From: Rickettsiales bacterium
Lineage (GTDB): Bacteria; Pseudomonadota; Alphaproteobacteria; Rickettsiales; UBA8987
Reading direction: 5' to 3'
Assembly (NCBI GenBank): GCA_020630095.1
Contig: JAHDCD010000008.1
Location: 40,937-104,936, forward strand
Length of the DNA: 64,000 bases
Part shown: positions 38,223-47,653 of the stretch, one piece after another
Numbering within the stretch: the first letter of the stretch is position 1
How the letters are laid out: each line of letters opens with the position of its first letter
Program-made: the position numbers and the translations under genes
The notes under the pieces: generated by a model
The model's input: the letters and a program-made list of their open reading frames with translations, nothing else
Database searches by the model: none
Told to the model about the DNA's origin: nothing

Positions 38223-38927
38223 ATGTCAATTGCTCCTCAAGATAGATTAATTTTTGCCTTAGACGTTCCTAATTATAGCGATGCAGTAAAAACTATTGAT
38301 AGTTTAGGTGATGCAGTAACGTTCTATAAAATCGGTTTAGAGCTAAATGCCTCAGGTGAATATTTCAAAACATTAGAATATCTTAAATCAAAAGGTAAAA
38401 AGGTTTTCGCTGACCTTAAATATCACGACATTCCTAATACTGTAGAGCAAGCTACAAAAACTATAGCAAAGTTTGGTATTAATTTTCTAACAGTCCATGG
38501 AGAGCCTACTGTTGTAATTGCAGCAAGAACTGGTGCTCAAGGTACTAATACAAAAATATTAGCTGTAACAGTTCTTACCTCAATGAGTGAAGGGGATTTT
38601 GATATTTACGGAACAAACTTATCTTTAAATCAAATTGTTAAAAATAAGGCAACAGAGTCACTATCGTGTGGAGCTGATGGTTTAATATGCTCTGGTCTTG
38701 AAGTGGAGGAATTAAAAAGTTTAAACATTCTACCAGATGGTTTTATTGCTGTATGCCCTGGCATTAGGCCATTTGCAACGGCAGACGATCAGAGTCGCAC
38801 AGTTAACGTTAAACAAGCTTTCGCTAACGGCGCAGATTATATAGTTGTCGGCCGTCCAATATCTAAAGCCGAAGACCCGCATAAAGCAGCTGTTGACATT
38901 CAAACCCAAATAGCTGAAATCTTTTAA
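38223..38927 (+). CDS. pyrF: Orotidine 5'-phosphate decarboxylase
   Basis: Final step of UMP synthesis, OMP to UMP + CO2. 234 aa, TIM barrel. [12 protein letters not shown] (substrate Asp), [14 protein letters not shown], catalytic [10 protein letters not shown] (DxKxxD tetrad), [14 protein letters not shown] and [16 protein letters not shown]. The ATG at 38223 is chosen; the frame is open 51 nt further up, but that part is the terminator stem. No good Shine-Dalgarno. herA-like gene follows after 1 nt. Confidence 0.96.
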   Translation: MSIAPQDRLIFALDVPNYSDAVKTIDSLGDAVTFYKIGLELNASGEYFKTLEYLKSKGKKVFADLKYHDIPNTVEQATKTIAKFGINFLTVHGEPTVVIAARTGAQGTNTKILAVTVLTSMSEGDFDIYGTNLSLNQIVKNKATESLSCGADGLICSGLEVEELKSLNILPDGFIAVCPGIRPFATADDQSRTVNVKQAFANGADYIVVGRPISKAEDPHKAAVDIQTQIAEIF

Positions 38928-38928
38928 T

Positions 38929-40395
38929 ATGAGTTTACCTGAAAATCATATTTTACTTGGCAATACTGAAGCGGCAGATAATCTACAGGCGCTTAACCTT
39001 AAGTATGCCAATCGCCACGGGCTTATTACAGGCGCTACGGGTACTGGTAAAACAGTAACTTTACAAATTATTGCCGAAGGTCTATCTGAAGCTGGTGTAC
39101 CAGTATTTATGTCTGACGTTAAGGGCGACCTTTCAGGCATGAGCGAAGCTGGCGTTGAAAAAGATTTTTTAGAGAATCGCGCTAAAACTATAGGCTTCGA
39201 TAATTATCAATACAAAGATTACCCAACCACATTCTGGGACTTATACGGCAAACAAGGACATAAAATCCGTACAACAGTGCAAGATATGGGCGCACTATTA
39301 TTAGCCGAACTACTGGGGCTGAATGATACCCAAAGCGGTGTTCTAAACATAGCATTTATTATTAGCCGCGAAAAGGAAATGCCTTTAATCGATCTAAAGG
39401 ATTTGCGCGCGCTACTTAACCATATATCTGAGAACCGCACCTCAATTGGCCAAGAATATGGTAACGTATCGGCGGCATCAGTTGGCGCAATACAGCGTAA
39501 ATTATTAAGCTTAAAAGAGCAGGGGATTGAAAACTTCTGGGGCGAACCTGCGTTAGATATTAACGACTTTTTTAAACAAGCTGAGGATGGGCGCGGTATC
39601 GTAAATATCTTAAGCGCATCAAAGCTTTTCCAAAGTCCAAAACTATACGCAACGTTCCTACTTTGGTTGCTAAATGAATTATTTGAATTGCTGCCAGAGC
39701 AGGGCGATAGCGAGAAACCAAAACTGGTTTTCTTCTTCGACGAAGCGCATTTACTTTTCGACTCTGCCCCGAAAGCTTTACTAGATAAAGTAGAGCAGGT
39801 GGTTAGGCTAATCCGCTCAAAAGGTATCGGCGTATTCTTTGTAACGCAAAACCCAGCAGACGTGCCTGAAGCGGTACTAGGGCAATTGGGTAACAGGGTG
39901 CAACACGCGCTCCGCGCATTTACCCCAAAGGATAGGAAGGCCGTTAAGGCGGCAGCGGAAACTTTCCGTGCGAACCCTAAATTTAATGCTGAGAAAGTAA
40001 TTATGGAACTTGGCGTAGGTGAGGCATTAGTTTCTACATTACTTAAAAAAGGCGTGCCAAGTATGGTTGAACGTACGCTTATCCGTCCGCCATCGTCTAA
40101 ACTTGGGCCGGCTAATCCTAAGTTGGTTAAGGGCATTATTGCAATGTCCGAGTTCGCAGCCAAGTACGATAAAACTATAGATAGAGAATCCGCTTACGAG
40201 ATGTTAAAGGAGCGCTCAGAGGCTAAACGTAAAGTTATGGAGTCTGAAGCGGCTTTAGAAGATAAAGTTAAAAAGACTCGCAAATCAAAGGGCAGAAGTC
40301 GCCAAACAGTATGGGAGGCTTCAGCTAAATCATTTGCTCGTTCAATGTCTACCAAGCTCGCCACGCGCCTACTAAAGGGCATCTTCGGTCGCTAG
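38929..40395 (+). CDS. HerA-like ATPase, DUF853 (YjgR) family
   Basis: 488 aa P-loop protein. Walker [13 protein letters not shown] at about residue 35; a [13 protein letters not shown] motif typical of YjgR follows; Walker [14 protein letters not shown] mid-protein; sensor block [20 protein letters not shown]; Arg finger-like [13 protein letters not shown]. The C-terminus is basic ([15 protein letters not shown]). The family resembles HerA/FtsK ring ATPases, but its role is not established. It forms a pair with pyrF and converges on secF across a palindromic element. Confidence 0.88.
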   Translation: MSLPENHILLGNTEAADNLQALNLKYANRHGLITGATGTGKTVTLQIIAEGLSEAGVPVFMSDVKGDLSGMSEAGVEKDFLENRAKTIGFDNYQYKDYPTTFWDLYGKQGHKIRTTVQDMGALLLAELLGLNDTQSGVLNIAFIISREKEMPLIDLKDLRALLNHISENRTSIGQEYGNVSAASVGAIQRKLLSLKEQGIENFWGEPALDINDFFKQAEDGRGIVNILSASKLFQSPKLYATFLLWLLNELFELLPEQGDSEKPKLVFFFDEAHLLFDSAPKALLDKVEQVVRLIRSKGIGVFFVTQNPADVPEAVLGQLGNRVQHALRAFTPKDRKAVKAAAETFRANPKFNAEKVIMELGVGEALVSTLLKKGVPSMVERTLIRPPSSKLGPANPKLVKGIIAMSEFAAKYDKTIDRESAYEMLKERSEAKRKVMESEAALEDKVKKTRKSKGRSRQTVWEASAKSFARSMSTKLATRLLKGIFGR

Positions 40396-40404
40396 TTCTA
40401 AATT

Positions 40405-40475
40405 GCATCATCCCCGACTTGATCGGGGATTTCAGTAATCTCACGAAGTGAGATTACTGCTTTCGCGGGAATGAT
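40405..40475. repeat. Palindromic repeat / bidirectional terminator between converging genes
   Basis: Two perfect hairpins: ATCCCCGA (40410-40417) / TCGGGGAT (40423-40430), and CAGTAATCTCA (40433-40443) / TGAGATTACTG (40449-40459), then TTTCGCGGGAATGA. This is the widespread alphaproteobacterial/rickettsial palindrome (coding-frame remnant form usually read as SRxSGNP/DSRFRGND); recognition is from memory. Confidence 0.65.
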
Positions 40476-40484
40476 AAAATTTTT

Positions 40485-41417
40485 TTAACTAGTAAATCGT
40501 TCCATCTCTTCTTTTTCACGTTGCTCACGCAGGCGCTCTTTCTCTGCCATATTAACCACATTCATAGATAAAAGCAGTGGCGCAGCAATAAAGATAGATG
40601 AATAAGTACCCACAATAACACCAAATAGAACCGTTAAGGCGAAGCCTTTAATAACGGCGCCACCAAATATTACTAACGCAACAAGCGAAGCAAGCGTTGT
40701 AGTTGATGTAAGGATAGTACGGCGCATAGTAGAGTTAAGCGATATATCAATAAGCTCCTTAACTTCTTTCTTTTTATACTTACGCATAAACTCGCGTATG
40801 CGGTCATAAATAACTACCGAGTCATTAATAGAATAGCCAATAATAGTGAGTATAGCTGCAATAGAAGATACATTAAACTCGATGCCCATAAAGCTCATAA
40901 AGCCAAGTGTAAGTATAGTATCATGAATTAAGGCAATTAAAGCACCAAAACCAAACTGCCACTCAAAGCGTACAGTAATGTATATAACGATAGCTATAAA
41001 CGCAAATAACAGCGCTAATACGGCATTTATCTTAAGCTCATTACCAATAGTAGTACCAACGCTCTCCACCTTTCTATAATCTACACCGCCTAGCGTGCTA
41101 TTAATTATGGTCTTAGCCTTGTTTATTGCTTCAGTTTGCGCTTTTTTATCAGATTCATCCGCCTCAATGCGAATTAAGACATCTTTCGCTGAGCCAAAAT
41201 TCTGTATAGAAAAATCACCAAATTCACCATCGGCTAAGTTACTACGCAATTTAGATGTATCAACATCAGTTTCTGCTCTAAATTCAATTACTACACCACC
41301 GGTAAAGTCTATACCAAAATTCATACCCTTAGTGAAAATAAGGAAGAATGATAACAGGCATAAAACAATAGAGCCTAGAAATGCAGTTTTACGGAATTTA
41401 GTAAATTGAATATTCAT
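40485..41417 (-). CDS. secF: Protein translocase subunit SecF
   Basis: With SecD it uses the proton gradient to finish protein export. 310 aa, six membrane spans. N-terminal TM1, MNFGIDFTGGVVIEFRA motif, periplasmic P4 domain about 50-130, then TM2-6 with the conserved DTILTLGFMS and IGYSINDSVVIYDRIRE. ATG at 41417 (MNIQFTKFRK) is taken as start although no Shine-Dalgarno is visible; the 40 upstream codons run into the truncated tRNA copy. secD is not adjacent, an unusual separation. Confidence 0.94.
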   Translation of the reverse strand: MNIQFTKFRKTAFLGSIVLCLLSFFLIFTKGMNFGIDFTGGVVIEFRAETDVDTSKLRSNLADGEFGDFSIQNFGSAKDVLIRIEADESDKKAQTEAINKAKTIINSTLGGVDYRKVESVGTTIGNELKINAVLALLFAFIAIVIYITVRFEWQFGFGALIALIHDTILTLGFMSFMGIEFNVSSIAAILTIIGYSINDSVVIYDRIREFMRKYKKKEVKELIDISLNSTMRRTILTSTTTLASLVALVIFGGAVIKGFALTVLFGVIVGTYSSIFIAAPLLLSMNVVNMAEKERLREQREKEEMERFTS

Positions 41418-41473
41418 TTTATTAATAATATAAGTGCTTAACTGTTTACACAACACAAACATAAACACAAACA

Positions 41474-41501
41474 TAAAACATAAGTGCCTGTAGCTCAGCT
41501 G
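41474..41501 (+). repeat. Truncated copy of the tRNA-Arg 5' end
   Basis: 28 nt identical to 41574-41601: 10 nt of upstream flank plus the first 18 nt of the tRNA gene (acceptor strand and start of the D-arm). Exactly 100 bp upstream of the intact gene. It is followed by a small hairpin GCCGC/GCGGC (41506-41520). Confidence 0.85.
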
Positions 41502-41583
41502 CCCCGCCGCGAGTAGCGGCAAATAAATAAGTGTCAAATCTGATTTAATATATAAAAGGTAAGGTGGTATATCTAAAACATAA

Positions 41584-41661
41584 GTGCCTGTAGCTCAGCT
41601 GGATTAGAGCATAACTTTCCGGTAGTTAAGGTCGCAGGTTCGAGTCCTGTCAGGCACGCCA
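41584..41661 (+). tRNA. tRNA-Arg (anticodon CCG)
   Basis: Acceptor GTGCCTG pairs with CAGGCAC; D-arm GCTCAGCTGGATTAGAGC; anticodon stem TAACT/AGTTA with loop TTCCGGT giving anticodon CCG (reads CGG); T-arm GCAGG-TTCGAGT-CCTGT with one wobble; discriminator G and encoded CCA. Reads arginine CGG codons. Confidence 0.92.
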
Positions 41662-41814
41662 ATGTTCGAACACCTAACCTATTGATATAAATAAATTTCT
41701 GATACCGCCATAAAAGCCTATTTTGTTGATTTTTTTATTATTCGCATTAGGTTGGAATAATTATCTTACTGACATTACTTGACTTTCATGAAGATTTAGG
41801 TTTATAATAATTTT

Positions 41815-41852
41815 AGGCGTGGAACTTTAGTTTAGGTATCCACGCCTTTTTT
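41815..41852 (+). terminator. Terminator downstream of tRNA-Arg
   Basis: AGGCGTGGA (41815-41823) pairs perfectly with TCCACGCCT (41839-41847) around a 15-nt loop, followed by six T on the plus strand. It ends the tRNA transcript and meets the stop of the convergent DUF3800 gene. Confidence 0.8.
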
Positions 41853-42654
41853 ATTGCATTTTCAAGTGCCACACACTGAAATATTTACCATCATTCTTAA
41901 ACGTATTATTAGTTAAAAAATCTTTTGGAGAATCTATATTGATAGTTTTACAAAGCTCTTTTACAAAAGTTTTTCTAGCAGCCGAGTTGTTAGATTCCTT
42001 AACAAAACCAGCATTCCATTTATTCACAAAAGCAACCGAACCTAAAAAGATATCGCATAGTTGAATTAGTGAAACGCCAACAGAGTCAACCGGCAGAACA
42101 TTCGTAACTTTACCAGTTGAAATAAGCTCTTTATCCAGATCTTTCGTTGATATTTTTGGCTTTGTTATATAATCCGTAATTAAAGTTGCTTTATCATTCT
42201 CATCTAAATTATGTTCGCATAACATTCTCAATAGTCTAACATAATAATCCCAAGGATTCTTGTACATGTCAGGATTAAAGTCAGAGCTGTTTTTATCTAC
42301 AATCAAAGCACAAAAGTGAAATTTTATGTCCTTTATCACATCAAGCAATGCAAGGTAATTATCTAAGTTTTTTGGCTGAATTTCCGTAAAATGAAACTCA
42401 TTATGCTTTGTTGAGCTCATCATTAAATTAAGATCCGATGGCTTTATATCTCTTTTTGATTCCTGTAATTCTCTCTTTAGCTCTTTTCTTTTTGAAGCTA
42501 ACATAGATTTTGCTCTGGTATGAGGCTTTAAGAGAGCTGATGAAACATTGTAAGAATCATATAATTTTAAGAACCCTATACCAAAATGAGATTCCCCTTT
42601 ACCAGTTCCGGTTTCATCAATAAAAACCATCGGGTATTTAATATCCATTTTCAT
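41851..42654 (-). CDS. DUF3800 domain protein
   Basis: 267 aa soluble protein. The N-terminal VFIDETGTGKGESHFGIGFL with an acidic residue after the strand and the C-terminal DSVGVSLIQLCDIFLGSVAF match the DUF3800 pattern, an RNase H-like fold with proposed acidic active site. The family is widespread on mobile DNA and near defence genes, but its biochemical role is not settled. Here it stands alone next to a tRNA gene, consistent with accessory DNA. Two ATGs two codons apart are both possible starts. Confidence 0.7.
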   Translation of the reverse strand: MKMDIKYPMVFIDETGTGKGESHFGIGFLKLYDSYNVSSALLKPHTRAKSMLASKRKELKRELQESKRDIKPSDLNLMMSSTKHNEFHFTEIQPKNLDNYLALLDVIKDIKFHFCALIVDKNSSDFNPDMYKNPWDYYVRLLRMLCEHNLDENDKATLITDYITKPKISTKDLDKELISTGKVTNVLPVDSVGVSLIQLCDIFLGSVAFVNKWNAGFVKESNNSAARKTFVKELCKTINIDSPKDFLTNNTFKNDGKYFSVWHLKMQ

Positions 42655-42721
42655 AACTCAATAATGATATTATATCATGGCAAGATTACTATTTAATTAT
42701 TGAAATTAACGAAAAACAGAT

Positions 42722-42865
42722 TTATCTACGTTTGCGTTTCAGGGGAATTTTGGGCATCATTCTATACTTTGGTTCTTTATAAATCAGTATGTTAATAGAA
42801 TTTAGGGTTCTCATGACTTCCGCAGGGGAACACCATGTAGCTTTCACTCCTATAATATAACGCAT
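42722..42865 (-). CDS. 47-codon remnant/small protein, copy 1
   Basis: Minus-strand reading frame with ATG at 42865: starts MRYIIGVKATWCSPAEVMRT, contains LIYKEPKYR and ends in a very basic tail PLKRKRR. 22 of 33 residues (from the Trp) are identical to a second fragment at 44129-44227, and the changes are mostly conservative, so this is old coding sequence. Family not recognised; it may be the C-terminus of a transposase or other mobile gene. Confidence 0.45.
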   Translation of the reverse strand: MRYIIGVKATWCSPAEVMRTLNSINILIYKEPKYRMMPKIPLKRKRR

Positions 42866-43028
42866 CACGGTTTCGCCTTACATAAAGTTTTTATATCTAA
42901 GTAAATTAACTCTGCTACTGTAGCACGCTAATTCATTGCAGAAGTGTGATTCTGCAAATTTCTTAATCACATCTCTAAAAAATGTACGTCTATCAACCGC
43001 TTTGCGTACGAGCAACAAAGGATATATT

Positions 43029-44054
43029 TTGCCCAAAGAAAAAAAGTCAACCACAGACGTAAGTACAAGAAACTCTTCTACCAAAATACAAAAGATAATA
43101 GAAATCGTTGTAGATCCTAGTTTTGATGGCTCTGTTATTCACCCTAGAAATATTGGCATTGAATTAGATGAAAATCTAATTTTAAAGATTTTATTTAGTC
43201 ATTATCAAAACGTTAATATTACCAAAATTAATACTATTAATGATTTGGAGGCGTTAGCATCAAGAAAGCCTGATCTTGTCTTTTCAGGAGTAAAATATTT
43301 TGAGTTTCGTGATAAAGATTTATGGCTAAATGATTATTTAGATACACATAATATTGCCTATATAGCATCTGATAGAAAGGCGCTTGATAGCGAAGGAAAT
43401 AAGAGCCACGCTAAGAATATCATGCAAAATTCTAATATTGCTACCGCTGAATATTTTACTACTGGCGTAGGTGAGTATACAACAAAAGAGTCATTACCGA
43501 TAGTTTTTCCATTATTCATAAAGCCATTATCAAGTGGAGATAGCATGGGCATAGATGCTAATTCATTTGTTAATGATTTTCCTAGTTTTTTAGCCAAGGT
43601 TGCCGAAATTCATAAAAATCAAGGCTCACGCTCGTTAGTTGAAACTTATCTATCTGGCAAAGAATATAGCGTTGGAATTTTTGAAGATCATTTAACGAAA
43701 ACATTAACTGCAATGCCGATAGAAATTATTGCTGATGAAAATGAAAATGGTCAGCGTATTCTTGATTATGATATTAAAAAGAATGATTTGGAGCTGGTTA
43801 TTGCGGTTACAGATTTGCAAATTCATGAGCAGCTATCTAAAGTTGCAAAAGCAGCTTTCAAAGCATTGGGTGGAAAATCATTTGGACGAATTGACGTTAA
43901 GATGAATCAAGATCAAGTGCCTCACTTTATAGAGGCTAACCTTATGCCCGGCCTAAGCAAGGGCTACTTTTATAGATCATGTATGTTGAATTTAAATATA
44001 ACATACGAGCAAATGATTTTAAAAATTGCCGCTAATGGTCTAAGTAAAAATTAA
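43029..44054 (+). CDS. D-alanine--D-alanine ligase-like ATP-grasp protein
   Basis: ATP-grasp ligase that should join a carboxylate to an amine via an acyl phosphate. 341 aa from the TTG at 43029, which has AAAGGA at good spacing; an ATG at 42936 in frame would add 31 residues that do not look family-like. Ddl-like blocks: FPLFIKPLSSGDSMGI (ATP lysine and Ser loop), VETYLSGKEYSVGIF, and GRIDVKMNQDQVPHFIEANL with the Mg-binding Glu/Asn, then MPGLSKGYF. The N-terminus lacks the clear Ddl signature, so the substrate may differ from D-Ala. Not linked to mur genes; flanked on both sides by the same coding fragment. Confidence 0.72.
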   Translation: MPKEKKSTTDVSTRNSSTKIQKIIEIVVDPSFDGSVIHPRNIGIELDENLILKILFSHYQNVNITKINTINDLEALASRKPDLVFSGVKYFEFRDKDLWLNDYLDTHNIAYIASDRKALDSEGNKSHAKNIMQNSNIATAEYFTTGVGEYTTKESLPIVFPLFIKPLSSGDSMGIDANSFVNDFPSFLAKVAEIHKNQGSRSLVETYLSGKEYSVGIFEDHLTKTLTAMPIEIIADENENGQRILDYDIKKNDLELVIAVTDLQIHEQLSKVAKAAFKALGGKSFGRIDVKMNQDQVPHFIEANLMPGLSKGYFYRSCMLNLNITYEQMILKIAANGLSKN

Positions 44055-44128
44055 AACTATTTTCTAGCCTTTCATCTTCATGTTTTATTCTTGTGCTAAA
44101 ATAATTCCATCTATATTATTCATAGGTG

Positions 44129-44227
44129 TTTCAGGGGTATTTGGGGTATCAATCTATACTTAGGCTCTTTATAAATCAATGAGTTGAGCGAATTCAACGT
44201 TCGAATTATATCTTCTGGAGTACGCCA
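44129..44227 (-). pseudogene. Degenerate coding fragment, copy 2
   Basis: Minus strand reads WRTPEDIIRTLNS then LIYKEPKYR and QIPLKHL before TGA. Same orientation and 67 % amino-acid identity to 42737-42835. No start codon upstream; its 5' end runs into the autotransporter terminator. Confidence 0.5.
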
Positions 44228-44228
44228 A

Positions 44229-44264
44229 AAGTAAAAGCCCCCGCAAAATAAATTACGAGGGCTA
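44229..44264 (-). terminator. Terminator of the autotransporter gene
   Basis: AGCCC-C-CG (44236-44243) pairs with CG-A-GGGCT (44256-44263), followed on the minus strand by TTTTACTTTT. Confidence 0.7.
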
Positions 44265-44295
44265 GAACTTGAGAGAAGTGGGAGAAACTTTTTTC

Positions 44296-47200
44296 TTAGA
44301 AGTCGTAAGACGCTGTGATCTTACCACCTACATAATCACCAAATCTACCTAATGAACCAATTAGCTCAGCAGATAAGGTTGTGAATTCTGTATTAAGTAA
44401 ATCAGCACCAACCATAGCTTCAAAGTTAGACTCGTAATGTTGTCCTTCTACGCTGAAGGCACCCATTGTAGCAGGTTGGCCTTGGTGTTTAGCCTGATAA
44501 ACTGGAGTTTTATTATGTAAAATTTGGTTTGCATATAAGCCGCCATATAGGTCGAAGATTCTGCCGTTATAAGCATAGTTTCTTCTAGCTTCTACGCCAA
44601 CTCTACCATCAACTCTATCTTGAATAACATCATCCATTACTAGGTTAACGGAGTTAGCTCCCGTTTCTGTAAAGCCTTTCTGATAAGAGTAAGTCCAAGA
44701 TAAGTTTGAAAGGAAGTTAAAGTCGATATTATAAAGTGTATGTTCTTTATTTAAACCAAGTGTAGCATTAACTAAGTAAGTGCCAAAATCACCTTCAGCA
44801 ACTCTATCAATACCCGCAAACCTTAATCTTCTTCTAGATTCTTGGTTAGCATAACCACCTGAAATTGAACCAGATACTACATAATTCTTAGGCATTAAAT
44901 GCTTAGCATAAGCACCTAACATAAGACCCATAGTCTCACCATCAGATATATCATCTACTTCAATATTGTTATGGAAGAATGAACCTGCGATACCAGCAAT
45001 AGTTCTATTATCATCAGAAGTTTGCTGAACACCTGCGGTAGACTGTAATGCTACATTTTCATACTCAATGTAATCAGGCTCGGCATTATGGTCATCATAT
45101 CTCGCTTCTGTAACAACCCAAACTTCTGCATTATTTCTACAGAATTGCTTGTTTAAGCCTTCACAGATAGGTTGCACATTTTGCATATTTTCAGCTAAAG
45201 ACTTATTAGTAGGCTCTTTCTTAAAGCCGGTTGCATCCATCATAGTATATGCAAAGTTTGTAGCAGCCTTCATATTTGTCTGAGTAAACGCATCGTAAAA
45301 CTCAGGAGAAAGCATATCAACTGCAGCAAAGTAAGGAGTAGATATATAGCCTGCTGTATTAATGGCAGGATTACCATTTAAGCTAGCTAAGTTAAGCATA
45401 ACTTGCGTGTAATCTTCACCAAATGTTGCGCCACCAGTGTTAATACCATTATTCAAGAAGTTAGAAACAATATCTTGGTTAGGAGTTCCGCCTGTAGGTA
45501 AATCAAGTGTAATGCTTACATTTACATTATTAGGATCGGAGTAATCCATTTCGTAGAATAAACCACCAATTGAATTAACCGCAGCAAATTCACCATTGTA
45601 ACCGCCATCAGCAGTTAAAATTGTATAACTTGAACCTAAAGGAACTTGTCCAGTTGGAATTAAGTTTAATGTACCATCTAAATTAGCTGTTCCAGTTAAG
45701 TGAATATAGTCGGTAGTTGCGCCATCGTTATCCAGCTCAATATTAGTTACAGAGTTAGGGCCAAATGTACCATCACCATTAACAGTAACAGTGCCATAAC
45801 CTGTTGAATCTATATCTAAAACGCCATCAGTATTAAGATTCCCGTTTATAACTGTACCACCACGTGCATCCACGTAACCACCATTTTCAATATTTAAATT
45901 ACCTGTAATTGAAGATGTGCTAGAAAGGGTAGTTGATGAACCTGCGTTAGCAAATATGTTCATTTGCGTATTGCCTTCAAATAACCAGTTACCATTATTA
46001 ACCTGTAATTCTTCGAAGTTAATATACTGCAAGTGAGATGCATCAAAAGTTTGCTGAGTAGTTTCAGTGGTATTTAAATCTACAACATCAAATCCTGTGC
46101 CACCATCAAGTAAGCCACCACCATTTGTAGTGCTTTGTGTAATAGTAGTAGTATCATCATCATCACCTAGTGTAATATAACCAGTAATTACACCTGTATT
46201 GATAAATGTATCTGAACCAGCGCCCATATCTAAACCTGGAATCATATTTACTATGTCACCAGAATTAACAGCACCGCCAGTATTGTTAAATATATCATCA
46301 CCATCACCCATGCTTAGGAATGATCCTGAAACAATAGTGCCTTGGTTGATAATTGTATCGCTAAGAGATGTTGTACTTAGTAAGCCACCAATTTGTCCTA
46401 AGTTGGTAACCAAGCCATCAATCACACCATTTGTACCTGCTAATGTCCCATCAGTACCGATAGTTACATCTGCAATCATAGTTCTATCTAGCTCAAATAT
46501 ACCATTTGTAATCTCTACAGGATCTGCAAATGTTGAGTTTATATTCCATCTCCAAGTACCAGTACCTTCCTTGCGTAGTTTATTAAAGCCAGCAATTGAA
46601 GGAAGTCTTGAAGTTAAAGTTGATGAGCCAGAGCCAGTAAGAACCAGAAGATTATCACCTGCACCCGCATCAACATGAGTTACTAAACTACCCGTATACG
46701 CATAGAAACGGTCATCGCCATCTCCCATTGTAACATTTCCTGTTATTGCGCCTTCGTTATGAACGATATTATCACCATTATTAAGCTGAACATTTGTAAT
46801 TATTAAACCTTGGTTATTTAGATTGTCGTTGCCATCGCCCGAATCAAGCGTTGCACCTGAGTGGATTACTGAGGCATCATCTATGTTAATTGTGTCATCG
46901 CCAACACCAGTTAATATACTAGAAACAAAACTGGCAGCTGAATCGTTAAAGTTTACTGTATCGTTGCCATCACCTGTATCAATTGTAGGAGTTTTAGCAA
47001 TTGTACCTAAATCGGACCCTTCAAAGGTAACTATATCATCACCTGCGCCTGTTGAAATATCGGCATCACCTAAGTCTCCAAAGATTGTATCTTTTACATA
47101 AACTTGGTCATTATGGTCACCTGTATCTATTGTGGCGTTACCATCTGTAGCTGTTCTTGAGCGATCAATTGTTACTGAATCAGCACCTGCACCAGTTGTA

Positions 47201-47616
47201 ATTGTTACGTTTGAAGTAGCATCTCTACCTATATAAACCCCAGATAAGCCTGAGCCAGTAAAGCTTAAAGTATCGTCGCCATAACTAGTATCTATTGTAG
47301 CATCACCACCACCACCAATTGCAACTAAGCTATCATCTACGATTATTGTATCGTTTCCGTCACCTGTGTTTAGTACTGCAACATCACCCGCATTTTCTGC
47401 TATATCACCTGTGACATCGAATGTTATCACATCATCACCACCAAGTGCATCAAATGCAGAATCTAAATTTCCATCGCAAACAATATTGTCCGAACCAGAG
47501 GTAGCGGCTGTGCATGCTGCTATAGCAGTAGGTGTTAAAATTGAACTTGTTGATAAGATTAAGGCTGTTGCAGTTGCAACGCGGATTAACCCTCTACCTG
47601 AAGATTTTATAAACAT
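44296..47616 (-). CDS. Autotransporter with RTX-like repeats
   Basis: 1106 aa type V secreted surface protein. Signal peptide 1-33 (LIRVATATALILSTSS, cleavage after AIA). Passenger: from about 45 to 310 a series of aspartate-rich repeats such as GDGNDTIIV, YGDDTLSF, GAGDDIVTF, GVGDDTINI, GDGDDRFYA, resembling calcium-binding RTX nonapeptides but spaced about 20-25 residues as in a beta helix; then Gly/Thr/Asn-rich beta-helix to about 760. C-terminal autotransporter barrel about 830-1106, starting near EVWVVTEARYDD and ending GKITASYDF. Likely adhesin or surface layer component. Own leader hairpin and terminator; monocistronic. Confidence 0.9.
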   Translation of the reverse strand: MFIKSSGRGLIRVATATALILSTSSILTPTAIAACTAATSGSDNIVCDGNLDSAFDALGGDDVITFDVTGDIAENAGDVAVLNTGDGNDTIIVDDSLVAIGGGGDATIDTSYGDDTLSFTGSGLSGVYIGRDATSNVTITTGAGADSVTIDRSRTATDGNATIDTGDHNDQVYVKDTIFGDLGDADISTGAGDDIVTFEGSDLGTIAKTPTIDTGDGNDTVNFNDSAASFVSSILTGVGDDTINIDDASVIHSGATLDSGDGNDNLNNQGLIITNVQLNNGDNIVHNEGAITGNVTMGDGDDRFYAYTGSLVTHVDAGAGDNLLVLTGSGSSTLTSRLPSIAGFNKLRKEGTGTWRWNINSTFADPVEITNGIFELDRTMIADVTIGTDGTLAGTNGVIDGLVTNLGQIGGLLSTTSLSDTIINQGTIVSGSFLSMGDGDDIFNNTGGAVNSGDIVNMIPGLDMGAGSDTFINTGVITGYITLGDDDDTTTITQSTTNGGGLLDGGTGFDVVDLNTTETTQQTFDASHLQYINFEELQVNNGNWLFEGNTQMNIFANAGSSTTLSSTSSITGNLNIENGGYVDARGGTVINGNLNTDGVLDIDSTGYGTVTVNGDGTFGPNSVTNIELDNDGATTDYIHLTGTANLDGTLNLIPTGQVPLGSSYTILTADGGYNGEFAAVNSIGGLFYEMDYSDPNNVNVSITLDLPTGGTPNQDIVSNFLNNGINTGGATFGEDYTQVMLNLASLNGNPAINTAGYISTPYFAAVDMLSPEFYDAFTQTNMKAATNFAYTMMDATGFKKEPTNKSLAENMQNVQPICEGLNKQFCRNNAEVWVVTEARYDDHNAEPDYIEYENVALQSTAGVQQTSDDNRTIAGIAGSFFHNNIEVDDISDGETMGLMLGAYAKHLMPKNYVVSGSISGGYANQESRRRLRFAGIDRVAEGDFGTYLVNATLGLNKEHTLYNIDFNFLSNLSWTYSYQKGFTETGANSVNLVMDDVIQDRVDGRVGVEARRNYAYNGRIFDLYGGLYANQILHNKTPVYQAKHQGQPATMGAFSVEGQHYESNFEAMVGADLLNTEFTTLSAELIGSLGRFGDYVGGKITASYDF

Positions 47617-47653
47617 AACTAAACTCTACTTAAGTTTTTATAGCAGGATTCTT

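Noticed and set aside
39219..40163. 314-codon open frame antisense to the HerA-like gene
   Set aside because: It lies fully inside a well-supported ATPase gene on the other strand, is Ser/Phe-rich without domain features and follows from the codon pattern of the real gene.
41474..41540. A second tRNA gene
   Set aside because: Only the first 18 nt match the tRNA; the anticodon, T-arm and 3' end are missing.
46199..47101. Plus-strand frames rich in Ser/Pro/Val inside the autotransporter gene
   Set aside because: Mirror images of the Asp/Gly-rich repeats; no start context.
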